From Streptomyces sp. NL15-2K (GTDB taxonomy: Bacteria > Actinomycetota > Actinomycetes > Streptomycetales > Streptomycetaceae), in contig NZ_CP130630.1 of the NCBI RefSeq assembly GCF_030551255.1, positions 1,364,001 to 1,428,000 on the forward strand: 64,000 nucleotides of DNA, read 5' to 3'. Shown one piece after another: positions 1-10,313 of this stretch. Numbering within the stretch: position 1 is the first letter of the stretch; each line of letters opens with the position of its first letter. The notes under the pieces are model-generated. The model was given only the letters and a program-made list of their open reading frames with translations, ran no database searches and was not told the DNA's origin. A program made the position numbers and the translations under genes.

Positions 1-440
1 GCCCGCAGCCCGTCGGCCAGGGCATGGTGGAACTTGAACAGCACGGCGAACGAGACGCCGTCCTCCCCGGGCAGCACGTGGGCCTCCCACGGCGGCCGGC
101 CGCGGTCCAGCGGGCGCTGCATGAGCCGGCCCGCCTCGCCGTGGAAGTCCGCGGTCGGGGCGTGCAGCAGGACGTGGTTCAGGGGATCGAAACCGGGGTC
201 GGGCTCCCGAGCCGCGCCGCCGAGGACCGGCGGCAGGCCGAGCGGCTGCCACACACTCCGGATCCGCATCCGCAGACCGGGCACCGCGGCGGCCCGTGCG
301 GCGAGCAGGTCGGCCGCGTGGGCGCCCGCGGTGGGCGAGCGTGCCGCGAAGACGCCGAGCGCGCCCAGGTGCATGGGATGCTCGGCGGATTCCATGTTCC
401 AGAACGCCAAGTCGAGAGGTGCCAGCAGGTCAGCAGTCAA
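1..440 (-). CDS. Wax ester synthase/diacylglycerol acyltransferase (WS/DGAT), 3' part outside window
   Basis: The N-terminal ~146 residues of a WS/DGAT-type O-acyltransferase; the rest runs off the left edge. The enzyme family joins acyl-CoA to a fatty alcohol or diacylglycerol to make wax esters or triacylglycerol at the membrane or lipid-droplet surface. Visible landmarks are the N-terminal LLAPLDLAFWNMES segment followed by HPMHLGALGVF, and near the edge the active-site motif HHALADG, a variant of HHxxxDG. I chose a TTG start at 440 because it gives the family N-terminus MTADLLAPLDLAF and has GAGG about nine bases upstream; no ATG or GTG lies upstream before an in-frame stop. The same 13-base start-region sequence recurs 40 bases upstream. 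Family call is firm, substrate unknown. Confidence 0.8.
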   Translation of the reverse strand, partial: MTADLLAPLDLAFWNMESAEHPMHLGALGVFAARSPTAGAHAADLLAARAAAVPGLRMRIRSVWQPLGLPPVLGGAAREPDPGFDPLNHVLLHAPTADFHGEAGRLMQRPLDRGRPPWEAHVLPGEDGVSFAVLFKFHHALADGLR

Positions 441-480
441 GGGCTTGCCTCGCGTCGACGACGGGTGGGTCAGCAGTCAA
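428..480. repeat. 13-bp direct repeat over the WS/DGAT start
   Basis: GGTCAGCAGTCAA occurs at 428-440 and again at 468-480. On the minus strand each copy reads TTGACTGCTGACC, the start codon and first codons of the acyltransferase. The upstream copy opens a frame that stops after about 16 codons. It may be a small local duplication of the translation start. Confidence 0.6.
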
Positions 481-540
481 TCGCCCGCAAGCGATTACGG
501 TCAAGTACGATCAAGCTACGCACAGTTAACACCAGATTAA

Positions 541-568
541 GTCCCGCCCCCAGCGAAAGGGGCGGGAC
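541..568 (-). terminator. Terminator of the GH2 gene
   Basis: GTCCCGCCCC (541-550) and GGGGCGGGAC (559-568) form a perfect 10-bp stem with an 8-base loop, 22 bases after the GH2 stop codon. There is no clear T run, as is usual for Streptomyces terminators. Confidence 0.7.
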
Positions 569-590
569 ACATGGGGCAACAGAGGCGAAA

Positions 591-3218
591 TCAGCGATCG
601 CGCAGGCCCACCGGGCAGCCCGCCGGCACCACCTGGGAGGCATCCCGGATCAACGACTCGTGTGCGGCCTTCAGCCGCCGCACGTCCGGCTTGAGGATCT
701 TGCGGTCGTAGGTCAGCAACCCGTTCAGCTCACCCTCGACGTCCGAGATCTGGGTGTAGACGGCACCGTTGCTGCCCCGGCAGACCAGGGCCCGCACCTC
801 GTCGAGCTTCGCCAGGTAGTCGTCGGTGTAGGTCGCCGGGTCGACGTCGACGTACGACTGCTGCACGGACCAGGCGTGTCCCGGGACGGCCAGGCCGAGG
901 CCGCCGTACTCGCCGCTGACCAGGGCGCGCCGGCCGTCGGGCCGGGGCGGCAGGGCGGGGCTGGGGTAGCCGTGCTCGTCCATGAGGTCGCCGGCGTTGC
1001 CGTCGGCGCCGAGGTTGAGGCCCGACTGGTTGTTGACCAGGCGGGTCGGGTCCCAGGCCTTGGCCTGCTCGGCGACGCGGCCCACGTCGTACTGGCCCCA
1101 GCCCTCGTTGAAGGTGACCCACATGACCACCGACGGGCTGCTGATGTGCTCGTCGATCATCTCCTTCATCTCTCGCTCGTACTCCGTACGGGCGGCGGCG
1201 CTCGGGTTCACCCCCGCGGTCATCGCGGGCATGTCCTGCCACACCAGCAGGCCCAGCCGGTCGGCCCAGTGGAACCAGCGGTCCGGCTCGACCTTGATGT
1301 GCTTGCGGACGGAGTTGAAGCCCAGCTTCTTGTGCGCCTTCAGGTCGTACGCGAGGGCCTCGTCGGTGGGCGCGGTGTGCAGGCCGTCGGGCCAGAAACC
1401 CTGGTCGAGGGTGGCCATCAGGAAGATGGGCTCGCCGTTGAGGACCGTGCGCGGGACTCCGTTCACTTGTTCGACGGCGATGGAGCGCATGCCGAAGTAG
1501 CTGCCGACGCGGTCGGCGCCGACGGTCACTTTCAGGCCGTAGAGGAAGGGGTCGTCGGGCGACCACAGGCGCGGGTCGTCGATGGTCAGTGTCAGCGGGC
1601 CGCCGGTGCGGCCGCGCGCCGTGGCGACCTTCCGCTTCCCGTCGTACGCCGTCGCCGTGATCGGTACGCCGTCACGGACTCCCCTTGCCTCGACGCGCAG
1701 TTGGTTCTTCGACAGGTCCGGGGTCAGCTTGAGCGAGTCGACGTGGTCGCGGGCGACCGGTTCCATCCAGACCGTCTGCCAGATCCCGGAGGAGGGCGTG
1801 TACCAGATGCCGCTCGGGTCCAGGCGCTGCTTGCCCAGCGGCGGGTTCTCGCCGTTCGCCGCGTCCGTCGGGTCGTGGACGCCGACGATCAGTTCCTGGG
1901 CGCGGCCGGGCTTGAGCGCGTCGGTGATGTCGGCGCTGAACTTGTCGTAGCCGCCCTTGTGCTCGGCCACCTTGGTGCCGTTGACGTACACCTCGCTCTG
2001 CCAGTCGACGGCGCCGAAGTTGAGCCGCAGCCGCCGGCCGGCGCCGATGCCCCAGTCGGCGGGGACGGTGAAGGCGCGGCGGTACCACATGCGGTCCTCG
2101 TGCCGCTCGATGCCGGAGAGCTGGGACTCGACCGGGTACGGGACGAGGACGCGTTCGGCCAGGGTCTTCCCCACGGGCGGCTGCTCGCCCGCCTCGGCCG
2201 CGGCGAACTGCCAGCGGCCGTTGAGGTTGCGCCAGGCGTCGCGGGTCAACTGCGGGCGCGGGTATTCGGGGTGGGCGTTGTCCGGGCCCACCTCGTCGGC
2301 CCACGGTGTGCGCAGCTGGTACGTGGAGCGGTTGGGGCCGCTGCTCCAGAACGCCTGGACAACGTTGCCGTCGGCGCCGGTGAGTCCGCCGTCGCCGTCG
2401 TAGCGGATGTCGGCCGTGCCGCGTGCGGTGCCCGTCTTGTTTCCTACGACGGGTTCGTCGAGGGCGACGAGGAGGGCGCTCGGGTCGGCGGGGTCCGGCC
2501 TGGCCGTGCCCAGGGGCCACTTGGCGCCGCCGATCACCGCTTCGAGGTGGTCGGTGAGGCCGGCCGGGGGCGGAGCGAGGCGCTGGGCGAAGTCGAGTTT
2601 CAGGGTGCGGCCGTCACCGAGGACCGTGGTCGCGATCGGTCCGTCGTAGTCGAATCCCTCAGGGAGGCGGAACGCCGCCTGCGGGACGGGTTCCTTGCTG
2701 CCGCCCGGCTCGGTCCAGCGCAGGTGGAGGTTGGAGCCGCCGTAGTGCTCGAAGTACTCGAGCTTGATGTCGTAGGCCGTACCCGCGGTCAGGTCGATGG
2801 GCTGGGCGGTCTGTTCGCGGTCCCAGTCGTCGACCCAGTGGTCGATGGCGAGCTGTCCGCCGATCCAGAGGCGGAAGCCGTTGTCGCCGATGATCGAGAA
2901 GGTGTGGGGGCCGGTCCGCTCCGGCACGATCCTGCCGGTCCAGCGGACGCTGACGTCGTCCGGGCGGCCGGTGGCCGCGGCCAGACGCGGCTCCAGGGTG
3001 TCGAAGTCGACCGTGGGGTCGAAGGTGGTGGCCTTGAGCTCGTGGAAGTCGAAGGCGCCGGGGGCGGACTGGGTGTAGTACTCGCCCTTCAGGCCGCGGG
3101 CCTCGACGGGGTCGTCGGCCAGTGCGGGTGCCGCGGTCAGCCCGGTGAGGCCGAGCAGCGCGGCGAAGAGTAACGCGAGCCGGTCTCTGAGCCGGTTTCT
3201 GAGTCGTCCGAAGCGCAC
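591..3218 (-). CDS. Secreted PA14-domain glycoside hydrolase family 2 protein
   Basis: An 875-residue exported glycosidase. A basic N-terminus and hydrophobic stretch ending ALA form a Sec signal peptide. A PA14 carbohydrate-binding domain follows (roughly residues 40-170, with GDNGFRLWIGG and LKLEYFEHYG-like strands), then the GH2 jelly-roll (NLNGRWQFA, MWYRRAFTVP), immunoglobulin-like and TIM-barrel domains. The acid/base is E705 in FNEGWG and the nucleophile E770 in SGEYGG, so it should be active. GH2 covers beta-galactosidase, mannosidase and glucuronidase activities; the exact substrate cannot be read. I chose GTG at 3218 because GGAGG sits five bases upstream; an ATG four codons earlier overlaps that site. 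A palindrome over the start suggests LacI-family control. Monocistronic, with its own terminator. Confidence 0.85.
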   Translation of the reverse strand: MRFGRLRNRLRDRLALLFAALLGLTGLTAAPALADDPVEARGLKGEYYTQSAPGAFDFHELKATTFDPTVDFDTLEPRLAAATGRPDDVSVRWTGRIVPERTGPHTFSIIGDNGFRLWIGGQLAIDHWVDDWDREQTAQPIDLTAGTAYDIKLEYFEHYGGSNLHLRWTEPGGSKEPVPQAAFRLPEGFDYDGPIATTVLGDGRTLKLDFAQRLAPPPAGLTDHLEAVIGGAKWPLGTARPDPADPSALLVALDEPVVGNKTGTARGTADIRYDGDGGLTGADGNVVQAFWSSGPNRSTYQLRTPWADEVGPDNAHPEYPRPQLTRDAWRNLNGRWQFAAAEAGEQPPVGKTLAERVLVPYPVESQLSGIERHEDRMWYRRAFTVPADWGIGAGRRLRLNFGAVDWQSEVYVNGTKVAEHKGGYDKFSADITDALKPGRAQELIVGVHDPTDAANGENPPLGKQRLDPSGIWYTPSSGIWQTVWMEPVARDHVDSLKLTPDLSKNQLRVEARGVRDGVPITATAYDGKRKVATARGRTGGPLTLTIDDPRLWSPDDPFLYGLKVTVGADRVGSYFGMRSIAVEQVNGVPRTVLNGEPIFLMATLDQGFWPDGLHTAPTDEALAYDLKAHKKLGFNSVRKHIKVEPDRWFHWADRLGLLVWQDMPAMTAGVNPSAAARTEYEREMKEMIDEHISSPSVVMWVTFNEGWGQYDVGRVAEQAKAWDPTRLVNNQSGLNLGADGNAGDLMDEHGYPSPALPPRPDGRRALVSGEYGGLGLAVPGHAWSVQQSYVDVDPATYTDDYLAKLDEVRALVCRGSNGAVYTQISDVEGELNGLLTYDRKILKPDVRRLKAAHESLIRDASQVVPAGCPVGLRDR

Positions 3219-3226
3219 GGAATCCT

Positions 3227-3246
3227 CCATAACAACGTTGTCATGG
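3227..3246 (-). promoter_or_regulatory. LacI-type operator at the GH2 start
   Basis: CCATAACAACGTTGTCATGG is a 20-bp palindrome with one mismatched pair. Its core ACAACGTTGT has the central CG typical of LacI/GalR-family operators. It overlaps the Shine-Dalgarno region of the GH2 gene, so a bound repressor would block transcription or its early elongation. The cognate regulator is not next to it. Confidence 0.65.
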
Positions 3247-3303
3247 ACAGCAGTTGGCATGACAACACGGATTCCACTGCGCGTCCAGGTCTGGACCGAG
3301 GCG

Positions 3304-3343
3304 TACGGCGGTACCGAGGCGAAGGCGCCTCGGTACCGCCGTA
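3304..3343 (-). terminator. 18-bp perfect hairpin downstream of SPW gene
   Basis: Arms 3304-3321 and 3326-3343 are perfect complements over 18 bp with a 4-base loop (AAGG). It lies 17 bases past the stop codon of the SPW-repeat gene and is most simply its terminator. The arms carry the KpnI-type GGTACC core. Confidence 0.75.
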
Positions 3344-3360
3344 TGAACGGTTGCCGGGTC

Positions 3361-3885
3361 TCAGGAACCGGTGGTTCCTTCGTACGGCGCGGCCCGCTGC
3401 TCACCCTCGTACGGCGCGGCGCGCTGACCGCGTTGGCCGCGCTGCCCGCGCGCGCCGACGGCCGCGACGACGCTGGCGGCGATGCCCAGCACAAGGGCGA
3501 TCACGCCCACGAGGACGTTGGTGACCACGGTCCTCGTGGTGTCGACGTCCCCCGAGATCGCCCACGTCGAAATGATCGTCCATACGCCCAGTGCGCAGCC
3601 GGCCCACGCCATGCTGTGCGTGCGTTCGTAAGCCCGGCCGAAGCCGCCGCTCATGAGCAGCGCGTAGGCGATACCTACGATCAGGTTGTTGACGGTCAGG
3701 GTCTGAAGGTCGTTGAACCCGACGACCCAGGGAGAGATGGCGAGGAACGTACCCGTGAGCACGGCCAGCGTTTCGATGGCTTGCACAGCCGCAGTGGTCG
3801 TGGCGCGCTCCGCCATCTCATGACGATTTCGCATTTCGACGATGTCGGGATGGGTTTCCATCGTCGACCGGGGAGTGGTTGTCAC
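3361..3885 (-). CDS. SPW-repeat membrane protein with repetitive C-terminal tail
   Basis: A 174-residue membrane protein with about four predicted transmembrane segments containing the ISPWVVGF-type SPW motif near residue 50 and a second, degenerate one. SPW-repeat proteins are common in Streptomyces but their function is unknown; many are thought to be stress-related. The tail is not hydrophobic and is made of short repeats: GQR three times, then AAPYEG twice, copied at DNA level as a ~27-base unit. GTG at 3885 is the preferred start: AGGAGG lies eight bases upstream, while ATG 3891 and GTG 3894 are too close to it. It stands alone between glgC and the GH2 gene. Confidence 0.75.
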   Translation of the reverse strand: MTTTPRSTMETHPDIVEMRNRHEMAERATTTAAVQAIETLAVLTGTFLAISPWVVGFNDLQTLTVNNLIVGIAYALLMSGGFGRAYERTHSMAWAGCALGVWTIISTWAISGDVDTTRTVVTNVLVGVIALVLGIAASVVAAVGARGQRGQRGQRAAPYEGEQRAAPYEGTTGS

Positions 3886-3961
3886 TCCCATCACCTCCTG
3901 GGGCTATCGGCGCTCTGTGAACTCCCGGGTACCCATAAGACGAAAATACCAGCATTCTGAC

Positions 3962-3983
3962 ATGTCCGGCTAAGTTCGGACAT
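3962..3983. promoter_or_regulatory. Inverted repeat upstream of SPW gene
   Basis: ATGTCCG (3962-3968) and CGGACAT (3977-3983) form a 7-bp inverted repeat between the glgC stop and the SPW gene. It could be an operator for the SPW gene or a weak glgC terminator; nothing in the sequence decides. Confidence 0.35.
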
Positions 3984-4011
3984 ATCTGAGCCATCCCGAC
4001 TCGCGCCGCCC

Positions 4012-5232
4012 CTACGAGACCACCTGCCCCTTCCCCAGGGCGATCACCCCGCCCTTGGAGACCGTGTACAGCTCCGAGTCCCGCTCCGGGTTGACGCCGA
4101 TCGTCGCGCCCGGCGGCACCTCGACGTTCTTGTCGAGGACGGCACCGCGCACCACCGCGCCCCGCCCGATGTGGACGTTGTCGTGCAGCACCGAGCCCTG
4201 TACGACGGCTCCCGGGTCGACCAGGACACCCGGCGAGAGCACCGACCGCGTGACCTGGCCCCGGATCAGGCAGCCCGCGCTGATGATGGACTCGCTCGCC
4301 ATGCCGCCGGCGTTGAAGCGGGCCGGCGAGAGCTGGCCCGAGTGCGTGTAGATGGGCCAGCTGCGGTTGTAGAGGTTGAAGGCGGGGCGTTCGGCGATCA
4401 GGTCCATGTGGGCGTCGTAGTACGCGTCGAGCGTGCCGACGTCACGCCAGTAGCCCCGGTCACGGGTGGTCTCTCCGGGGACGTGGTTGGCGCTGAAGTC
4501 GTACAGCTGGGCCTCGCCGCGGTCGGTGAGCTGGGGCAGGATCGAACCGCCCATGTCGTGCACGGAGTTCTCGTCCTCGGCATCCCGTTGCAAAGCCTCG
4601 ATGAGGGCCTTGGTGGTGAAGATGTAGTTGCCCATCGAGGCGAAGACGGACTCGGGGTCGTCGGGCAGACCGGGCGGGTCGGCGGGCTTCTCCAGGAAGG
4701 TGTCGACGGTCAGGCCGTCGGAGCCGGGGCTGATCACGCCGAACGACGAGGATTCGGAGCGTGGGACGCGGATTCCCGCCACCGTCACGCCCGCGCCGCT
4801 CTCCATGTGCTGGGCGAGCATCTGGCGCGGGTCCATACGGTAGACGTGGTCCGCGCCGAAAACGGCGACGTACTCGGGCCGTTCGTCGTAGATGAGGTTC
4901 AGCGACTGCAGGATCGCGTCCGCGCTGCCCAGGTACCAGCGCGGGCCGAGCCGCTGCTGGGCCGGGACCGGGGTCACGTAGTTGCCGAGCAGACTGGACA
5001 TCCGCCAGGTGGTGGTGATGTGCCGGTCCAGCGAATGCGACTTGTACTGCGTGAGGACGCAGATGCGCAGGACGTCGGCGTTGACGAGGTTGGAAAGTAC
5101 GAAGTCGACCAGGCGATACGTTCCTCCGAAAGTGACCGCGGGTTTCGCGCGGTCTGTGGTCAGGGGCATCAGGCGCTTGCCTTCCCCGCCCGCCAGTACG
5201 ATTCCGAGCACCGAAGGTCCGCCACGACGCAT
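4012..5232 (-). CDS. glgC: Glucose-1-phosphate adenylyltransferase
   Basis: A 406-residue ADP-glucose pyrophosphorylase, making ADP-glucose from glucose-1-phosphate and ATP for glycogen or maltose-1-phosphate synthesis. The N-terminal nucleotidyltransferase domain has the [11 protein letters not shown] signature with AKPAV, then [18 protein letters not shown] and an EKP motif. The C-terminal left-handed beta-helix (repeated I/V-G-x-x-A-x-V hexads) carries the subunit and allosteric surface. ATG at 5232 has GGAG five bases away in the spacer and starts at the usual family N-terminus ([10 protein letters not shown]). Length is normal. It is the last gene of a leftward run after glgA, with a 101-bp gap that could hold its own promoter. 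Confidence 0.95.
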   Translation of the reverse strand: MRRGGPSVLGIVLAGGEGKRLMPLTTDRAKPAVTFGGTYRLVDFVLSNLVNADVLRICVLTQYKSHSLDRHITTTWRMSSLLGNYVTPVPAQQRLGPRWYLGSADAILQSLNLIYDERPEYVAVFGADHVYRMDPRQMLAQHMESGAGVTVAGIRVPRSESSSFGVISPGSDGLTVDTFLEKPADPPGLPDDPESVFASMGNYIFTTKALIEALQRDAEDENSVHDMGGSILPQLTDRGEAQLYDFSANHVPGETTRDRGYWRDVGTLDAYYDAHMDLIAERPAFNLYNRSWPIYTHSGQLSPARFNAGGMASESIISAGCLIRGQVTRSVLSPGVLVDPGAVVQGSVLHDNVHIGRGAVVRGAVLDKNVEVPPGATIGVNPERDSELYTVSKGGVIALGKGQVVS

Positions 5233-5333
5233 GGCCGCTCCTATCAACCAGGTTGATCCATGCCTGCCCTCTGCCCCTGAGCAGGTCGTACTAAGCCTCT
5301 CCGAGGATCTCCCTTGCCGTATCCGTTCTGTTT

Positions 5334-6494
5334 CTACGCCTGCTTGAGGATCTCCTCGTAAAGCCGGACCGTGCGCCGGGCGACCGCGTCCCACCCGAAC
5401 TCGCCCACGGCGCGCTCCCGTCCGGCCTCGCCCATCCGTCGGGCGGTCTCCGGATCACCGATGACCGCGTCGAGCGCCCGCGCGAGGCTCGTCTCGAAAA
5501 CCTCGTCGTCCCGGTCCACGGCGACGAGCAGCCCCGTCCTGCCGTCCTCCACGACCTCGGGGATGCCGCCGACCCGGGAGGCCACGACGGGAGTTCCGCA
5601 GGCCATCGCCTCCAGATTGACGATGCCGAGGGGTTCGTACACCGACGGGCAGACGAACACGGCCGCATGCGTGAGGAGTTGGATCACCTCGGGACGCGGC
5701 AGCATCTGCGGGATCCAGTGCACGCCCTCGCGGACACTGCTGAGTTCCTGGAAGAGGTCGCGGAACTCCTGGTCGATCTCGGGAGTGTCGGGGGCGCCCG
5801 CGCACAGCACGACCTGCGCCGCGGGATCGATGTCCCGGACCGCGCGCAGCAGATGGGGCACGCCCTTCTGGCGGGTGATACGGCCGACGAACAGCACGTA
5901 CGGGCGGGCCCGGTCGAGGCCGATCCGGTCCAGGACGTCGGTGCCGTGGTCGGGCCGGTACAGGCTGGTGTCGATGCCGTTGTGCACGACGTGGACCCTG
6001 GCCGGATCCAGCGCCGGATAGCAGGTGAGGATGTCCTCGCGCATGGCCCCGGAGACGGCGATCACCCCGTCGGCGGCCTCGATCGCGGTGCGCTCCGCCC
6101 AGCTCGACAGCGCGTATCCGCCGCCGAGTTGCTCGGCCTTCCAGGGGCGCAGAGGCTCCAGGGAGTGAGCGGTCATCACGTGCGGGATGCCGTACAGGAG
6201 CTTGCCGAGGTGGCCGGCGAGGTTGGCGTACCAGGTGTGGGAGTGGACCAGTTCGCGGCCTTCGAGACCGGCGGTCATGGCGAGGTCCACGGAGAAGGTG
6301 CGCAGCGCGTCGTTGGCGGTGTCCAGCGCCGACCAGGGGCGATGCCGGATCACGCCCTCCGCGCGCCCCTCGCCCCAACAGTGCACGTCCAGGTCGACGA
6401 GCGCCCTCAACTCCCGGGCGAGGAACTCGACATGGACGCCCGCGCCGCCGTACACGTCCGGCGGGTACTCCCGGGTCAGCAGTCCCACACGCAC
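5334..6494 (-). CDS. glgA: Actinobacterial glycogen synthase / maltose-1-phosphate synthase
   Basis: A 386-residue GT4-fold glycosyltransferase of the Corynebacterium-type GlgA family. Its mycobacterial relative (GlgM) uses ADP-glucose and glucose-1-phosphate to make maltose-1-phosphate. Landmarks are the N-terminal [18 protein letters not shown] loop that binds the donor glucose-phosphate, the [10 protein letters not shown] motif at the start of the C-terminal Rossmann domain, and the [20 protein letters not shown] donor-binding signature. Start is GTG at 6494, with a G-rich but weak ribosome site. It lies upstream of glgC in the same direction, so donor sugar and transferase are made together. 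The glgA symbol is conventional; glgM may describe the true reaction better. Confidence 0.88.
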   Translation of the reverse strand: MRVGLLTREYPPDVYGGAGVHVEFLARELRALVDLDVHCWGEGRAEGVIRHRPWSALDTANDALRTFSVDLAMTAGLEGRELVHSHTWYANLAGHLGKLLYGIPHVMTAHSLEPLRPWKAEQLGGGYALSSWAERTAIEAADGVIAVSGAMREDILTCYPALDPARVHVVHNGIDTSLYRPDHGTDVLDRIGLDRARPYVLFVGRITRQKGVPHLLRAVRDIDPAAQVVLCAGAPDTPEIDQEFRDLFQELSSVREGVHWIPQMLPRPEVIQLLTHAAVFVCPSVYEPLGIVNLEAMACGTPVVASRVGGIPEVVEDGRTGLLVAVDRDDEVFETSLARALDAVIGDPETARRMGEAGRERAVGEFGWDAVARRTVRLYEEILKQA

Positions 6495-6532
6495 CCGGAA
6501 CCCCCTGTCTCAGCGGCTGCTTGCCTTCATGG

Positions 6533-7312
6533 TCACCCAGATGTGCCGCGCGGGGAAGAGCGCGGGGGGCGTGTGAAGCAACAGTCACCACAGACGCCCC
6601 CGCCGGGCACACGGTAGTAGAGGCAGCAGCTGCGCCGCCGGAAGGCGGTGCCGGTGAGGGTTCCGGCGCCGGCGAGGAGAGGGTGGGCGAGGAGTTCCGT
6701 CGCGAGGTCGCGGGCCCGTGCGGCGGCGTCCGTACGGCCGTTCGCCCGCGCCCAGACGTCCACCTGCCGGGCGGCTCCGGCCAGCGCGGAGGCCGCGTTG
6801 CCCCACAGCAGGCCCGGCGCGATGCGGTACGCGCCGCACAGCGCCTGCGTCAGTGGCTGAAGGTGACCTTGCAGCACGACGTCCGCGAGGGTCGTGGCGT
6901 CGGCGGGCAGCGGTCGTACGGCGGACAGCCACAGGTCGTCGGGGGCGCTGCCGTCGGGGTCCCAGTGCAGCAGCCTCGGGTCGAGGTCGGGCAGCGACTC
7001 GTAGAGGACGGCACAGCCGAGCGACACCGACCACAGGCGGGCCGCGAGCCCCTGCTGGGCCACCGAGGCCGCGACCCGCGTCTCGGGGGCGTGGAGGGCG
7101 CCCGCGACCTTGTGGACGCGGAACGTCAGGGCGTTTCCGTAAGGATCCGATGCTCCTCCCTCGTAGCCCTCGTAGCCCTCGTGCTTACGTCCCGCGTGGC
7201 CCTCATAGACGTGCGCGAGCGTCGGCGGCGATGAGCGCGGTGCTCCTCCCGTACGTAGTACGAAGAAGCCGCCGAGCGGCCGGAGTGCGGCGAGTTCGGA
7301 GTCGAGGTCCAC
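6533..7312 (-). CDS. FhuF-like (2Fe-2S)-binding protein
   Basis: A ~259-residue protein with the C-terminal Fe-S domain of ferric iron reductases such as FhuF: RRRSCCLYYRVP followed by GVCGDCCF, supplying the four cysteines of a [2Fe-2S] centre. Relatives reduce ferric siderophores in the cytoplasm. The N-terminal third contains an odd insert with HEGYEGYEGG, encoded by a triplet-like tandem repeat near 7157-7185, which suggests local slippage. The start is uncertain: GTG 7312 fits the family N-terminus, TTG 7330 is possible, and neither has a good ribosome site. Only 38 bp separate it from glgA, so it may share that transcript. I see no iron box upstream. Confidence 0.7.
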   Translation of the reverse strand: MDLDSELAALRPLGGFFVLRTGGAPRSSPPTLAHVYEGHAGRKHEGYEGYEGGASDPYGNALTFRVHKVAGALHAPETRVAASVAQQGLAARLWSVSLGCAVLYESLPDLDPRLLHWDPDGSAPDDLWLSAVRPLPADATTLADVVLQGHLQPLTQALCGAYRIAPGLLWGNAASALAGAARQVDVWARANGRTDAAARARDLATELLAHPLLAGAGTLTGTAFRRRSCCLYYRVPGGGVCGDCCFTRPPRSSPRGTSG

Positions 7313-7360
7313 GAAGAGCAGTAGTACCAAGGTCAGGAGGGCTGTCCCTCAGGGGATCCA

Positions 7361-7395
7361 CCCCGCCGTCACCCACCCTGGGTAGGACGGCGGGG
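7361..7395. repeat. 10-bp hairpin between divergent genes
   Basis: CCCCGCCGTC (7361-7370) and GACGGCGGGG (7386-7395) pair perfectly around an inner ACCC/GGGT stem. It lies between the divergent FhuF-like and EamA genes, so it is not an obvious terminator; it may be a 5'-UTR structure or operator. Confidence 0.4.
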
Positions 7396-7539
7396 CGGTC
7401 GTACTCCATCGGCAGTAGGACTCATTGCCTGCTCAGGTACGACGACGGGAAGAACTTTTCACGGCATCGTGTTGGCTATGGAAGCCGACCGTTCGTCGCA
7501 CCGGGGTCACCGCCCCCGCCTCACGCAGAGGAGCAGTAG

Positions 7540-10018
<2,479 letters not shown>

Positions 10019-10042
10019 TCACGCCAAGTGGCGCGTATGGAA

Positions 10043-10110
10043 CGCTCCTTGGCCTGATCGGGCGGCGCTCCTCGGCTTGATCGGGGGCGCTCCTCGGCCT
10101 GTTCGGGGCG
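10043..10110. repeat. Three imperfect 22-23 bp tandem repeats upstream of Rpf/M23 gene
   Basis: Units starting at 10043, 10066 and 10088 follow CGCTCCTYGGCYTGWTCGGG. The gene-free stretch 9935-10313 (379 bp) holds these repeats, the gnd promoter-side repeat and otherwise nothing I recognise. On the minus strand every unit presents GAGGAGCG or AAGGAGCG, resembling a ribosome-binding site. Confidence 0.6.
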
Positions 10111-10232
10111 GCTCGCGCTGAGGCGCACGGCCCCTTCCGTGCGTACTCACCCCCGTCGGGTCCGGGTGCGCGACGGGCGTACCGGCACGTCAGGATGGTC
10201 CAGGGAGTCCGGGGAGCAATACTGGCGGGCAG

Positions 10233-10269
10233 CACGACGTTATGCAGGACTCACGACGTTATGCAGGAC
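10233..10269. repeat. 18-bp tandem duplication upstream of gnd
   Basis: CACGACGTTATGCAGGAC occurs at 10233-10250 and, after one base, at 10252-10269. The copies are identical and lie 45-81 bases before the gnd start, where promoter or operator elements would be. Confidence 0.75.
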
Positions 10270-10313
10270 CTACGCGATCTACCGGATCTTCTGGATCTTT
10301 AGGAGCAGGCGGT

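Noticed and set aside
24..3173. 1049-codon open frame on the plus strand opposite the GH2 gene
   Set aside because: It mirrors the GC-biased third positions of the real gene, has no domain and no ribosome site; the minus strand carries catalytic motifs throughout.
7313..7539. DmdR/IdeR iron box for the FhuF-like gene
   Set aside because: No TTAGGTTAGGCTAACCTAA-like 19-bp box found in the divergent region.
10043..10110. CRISPR-like array
   Set aside because: Only three degenerate units without spacers and no cas genes.
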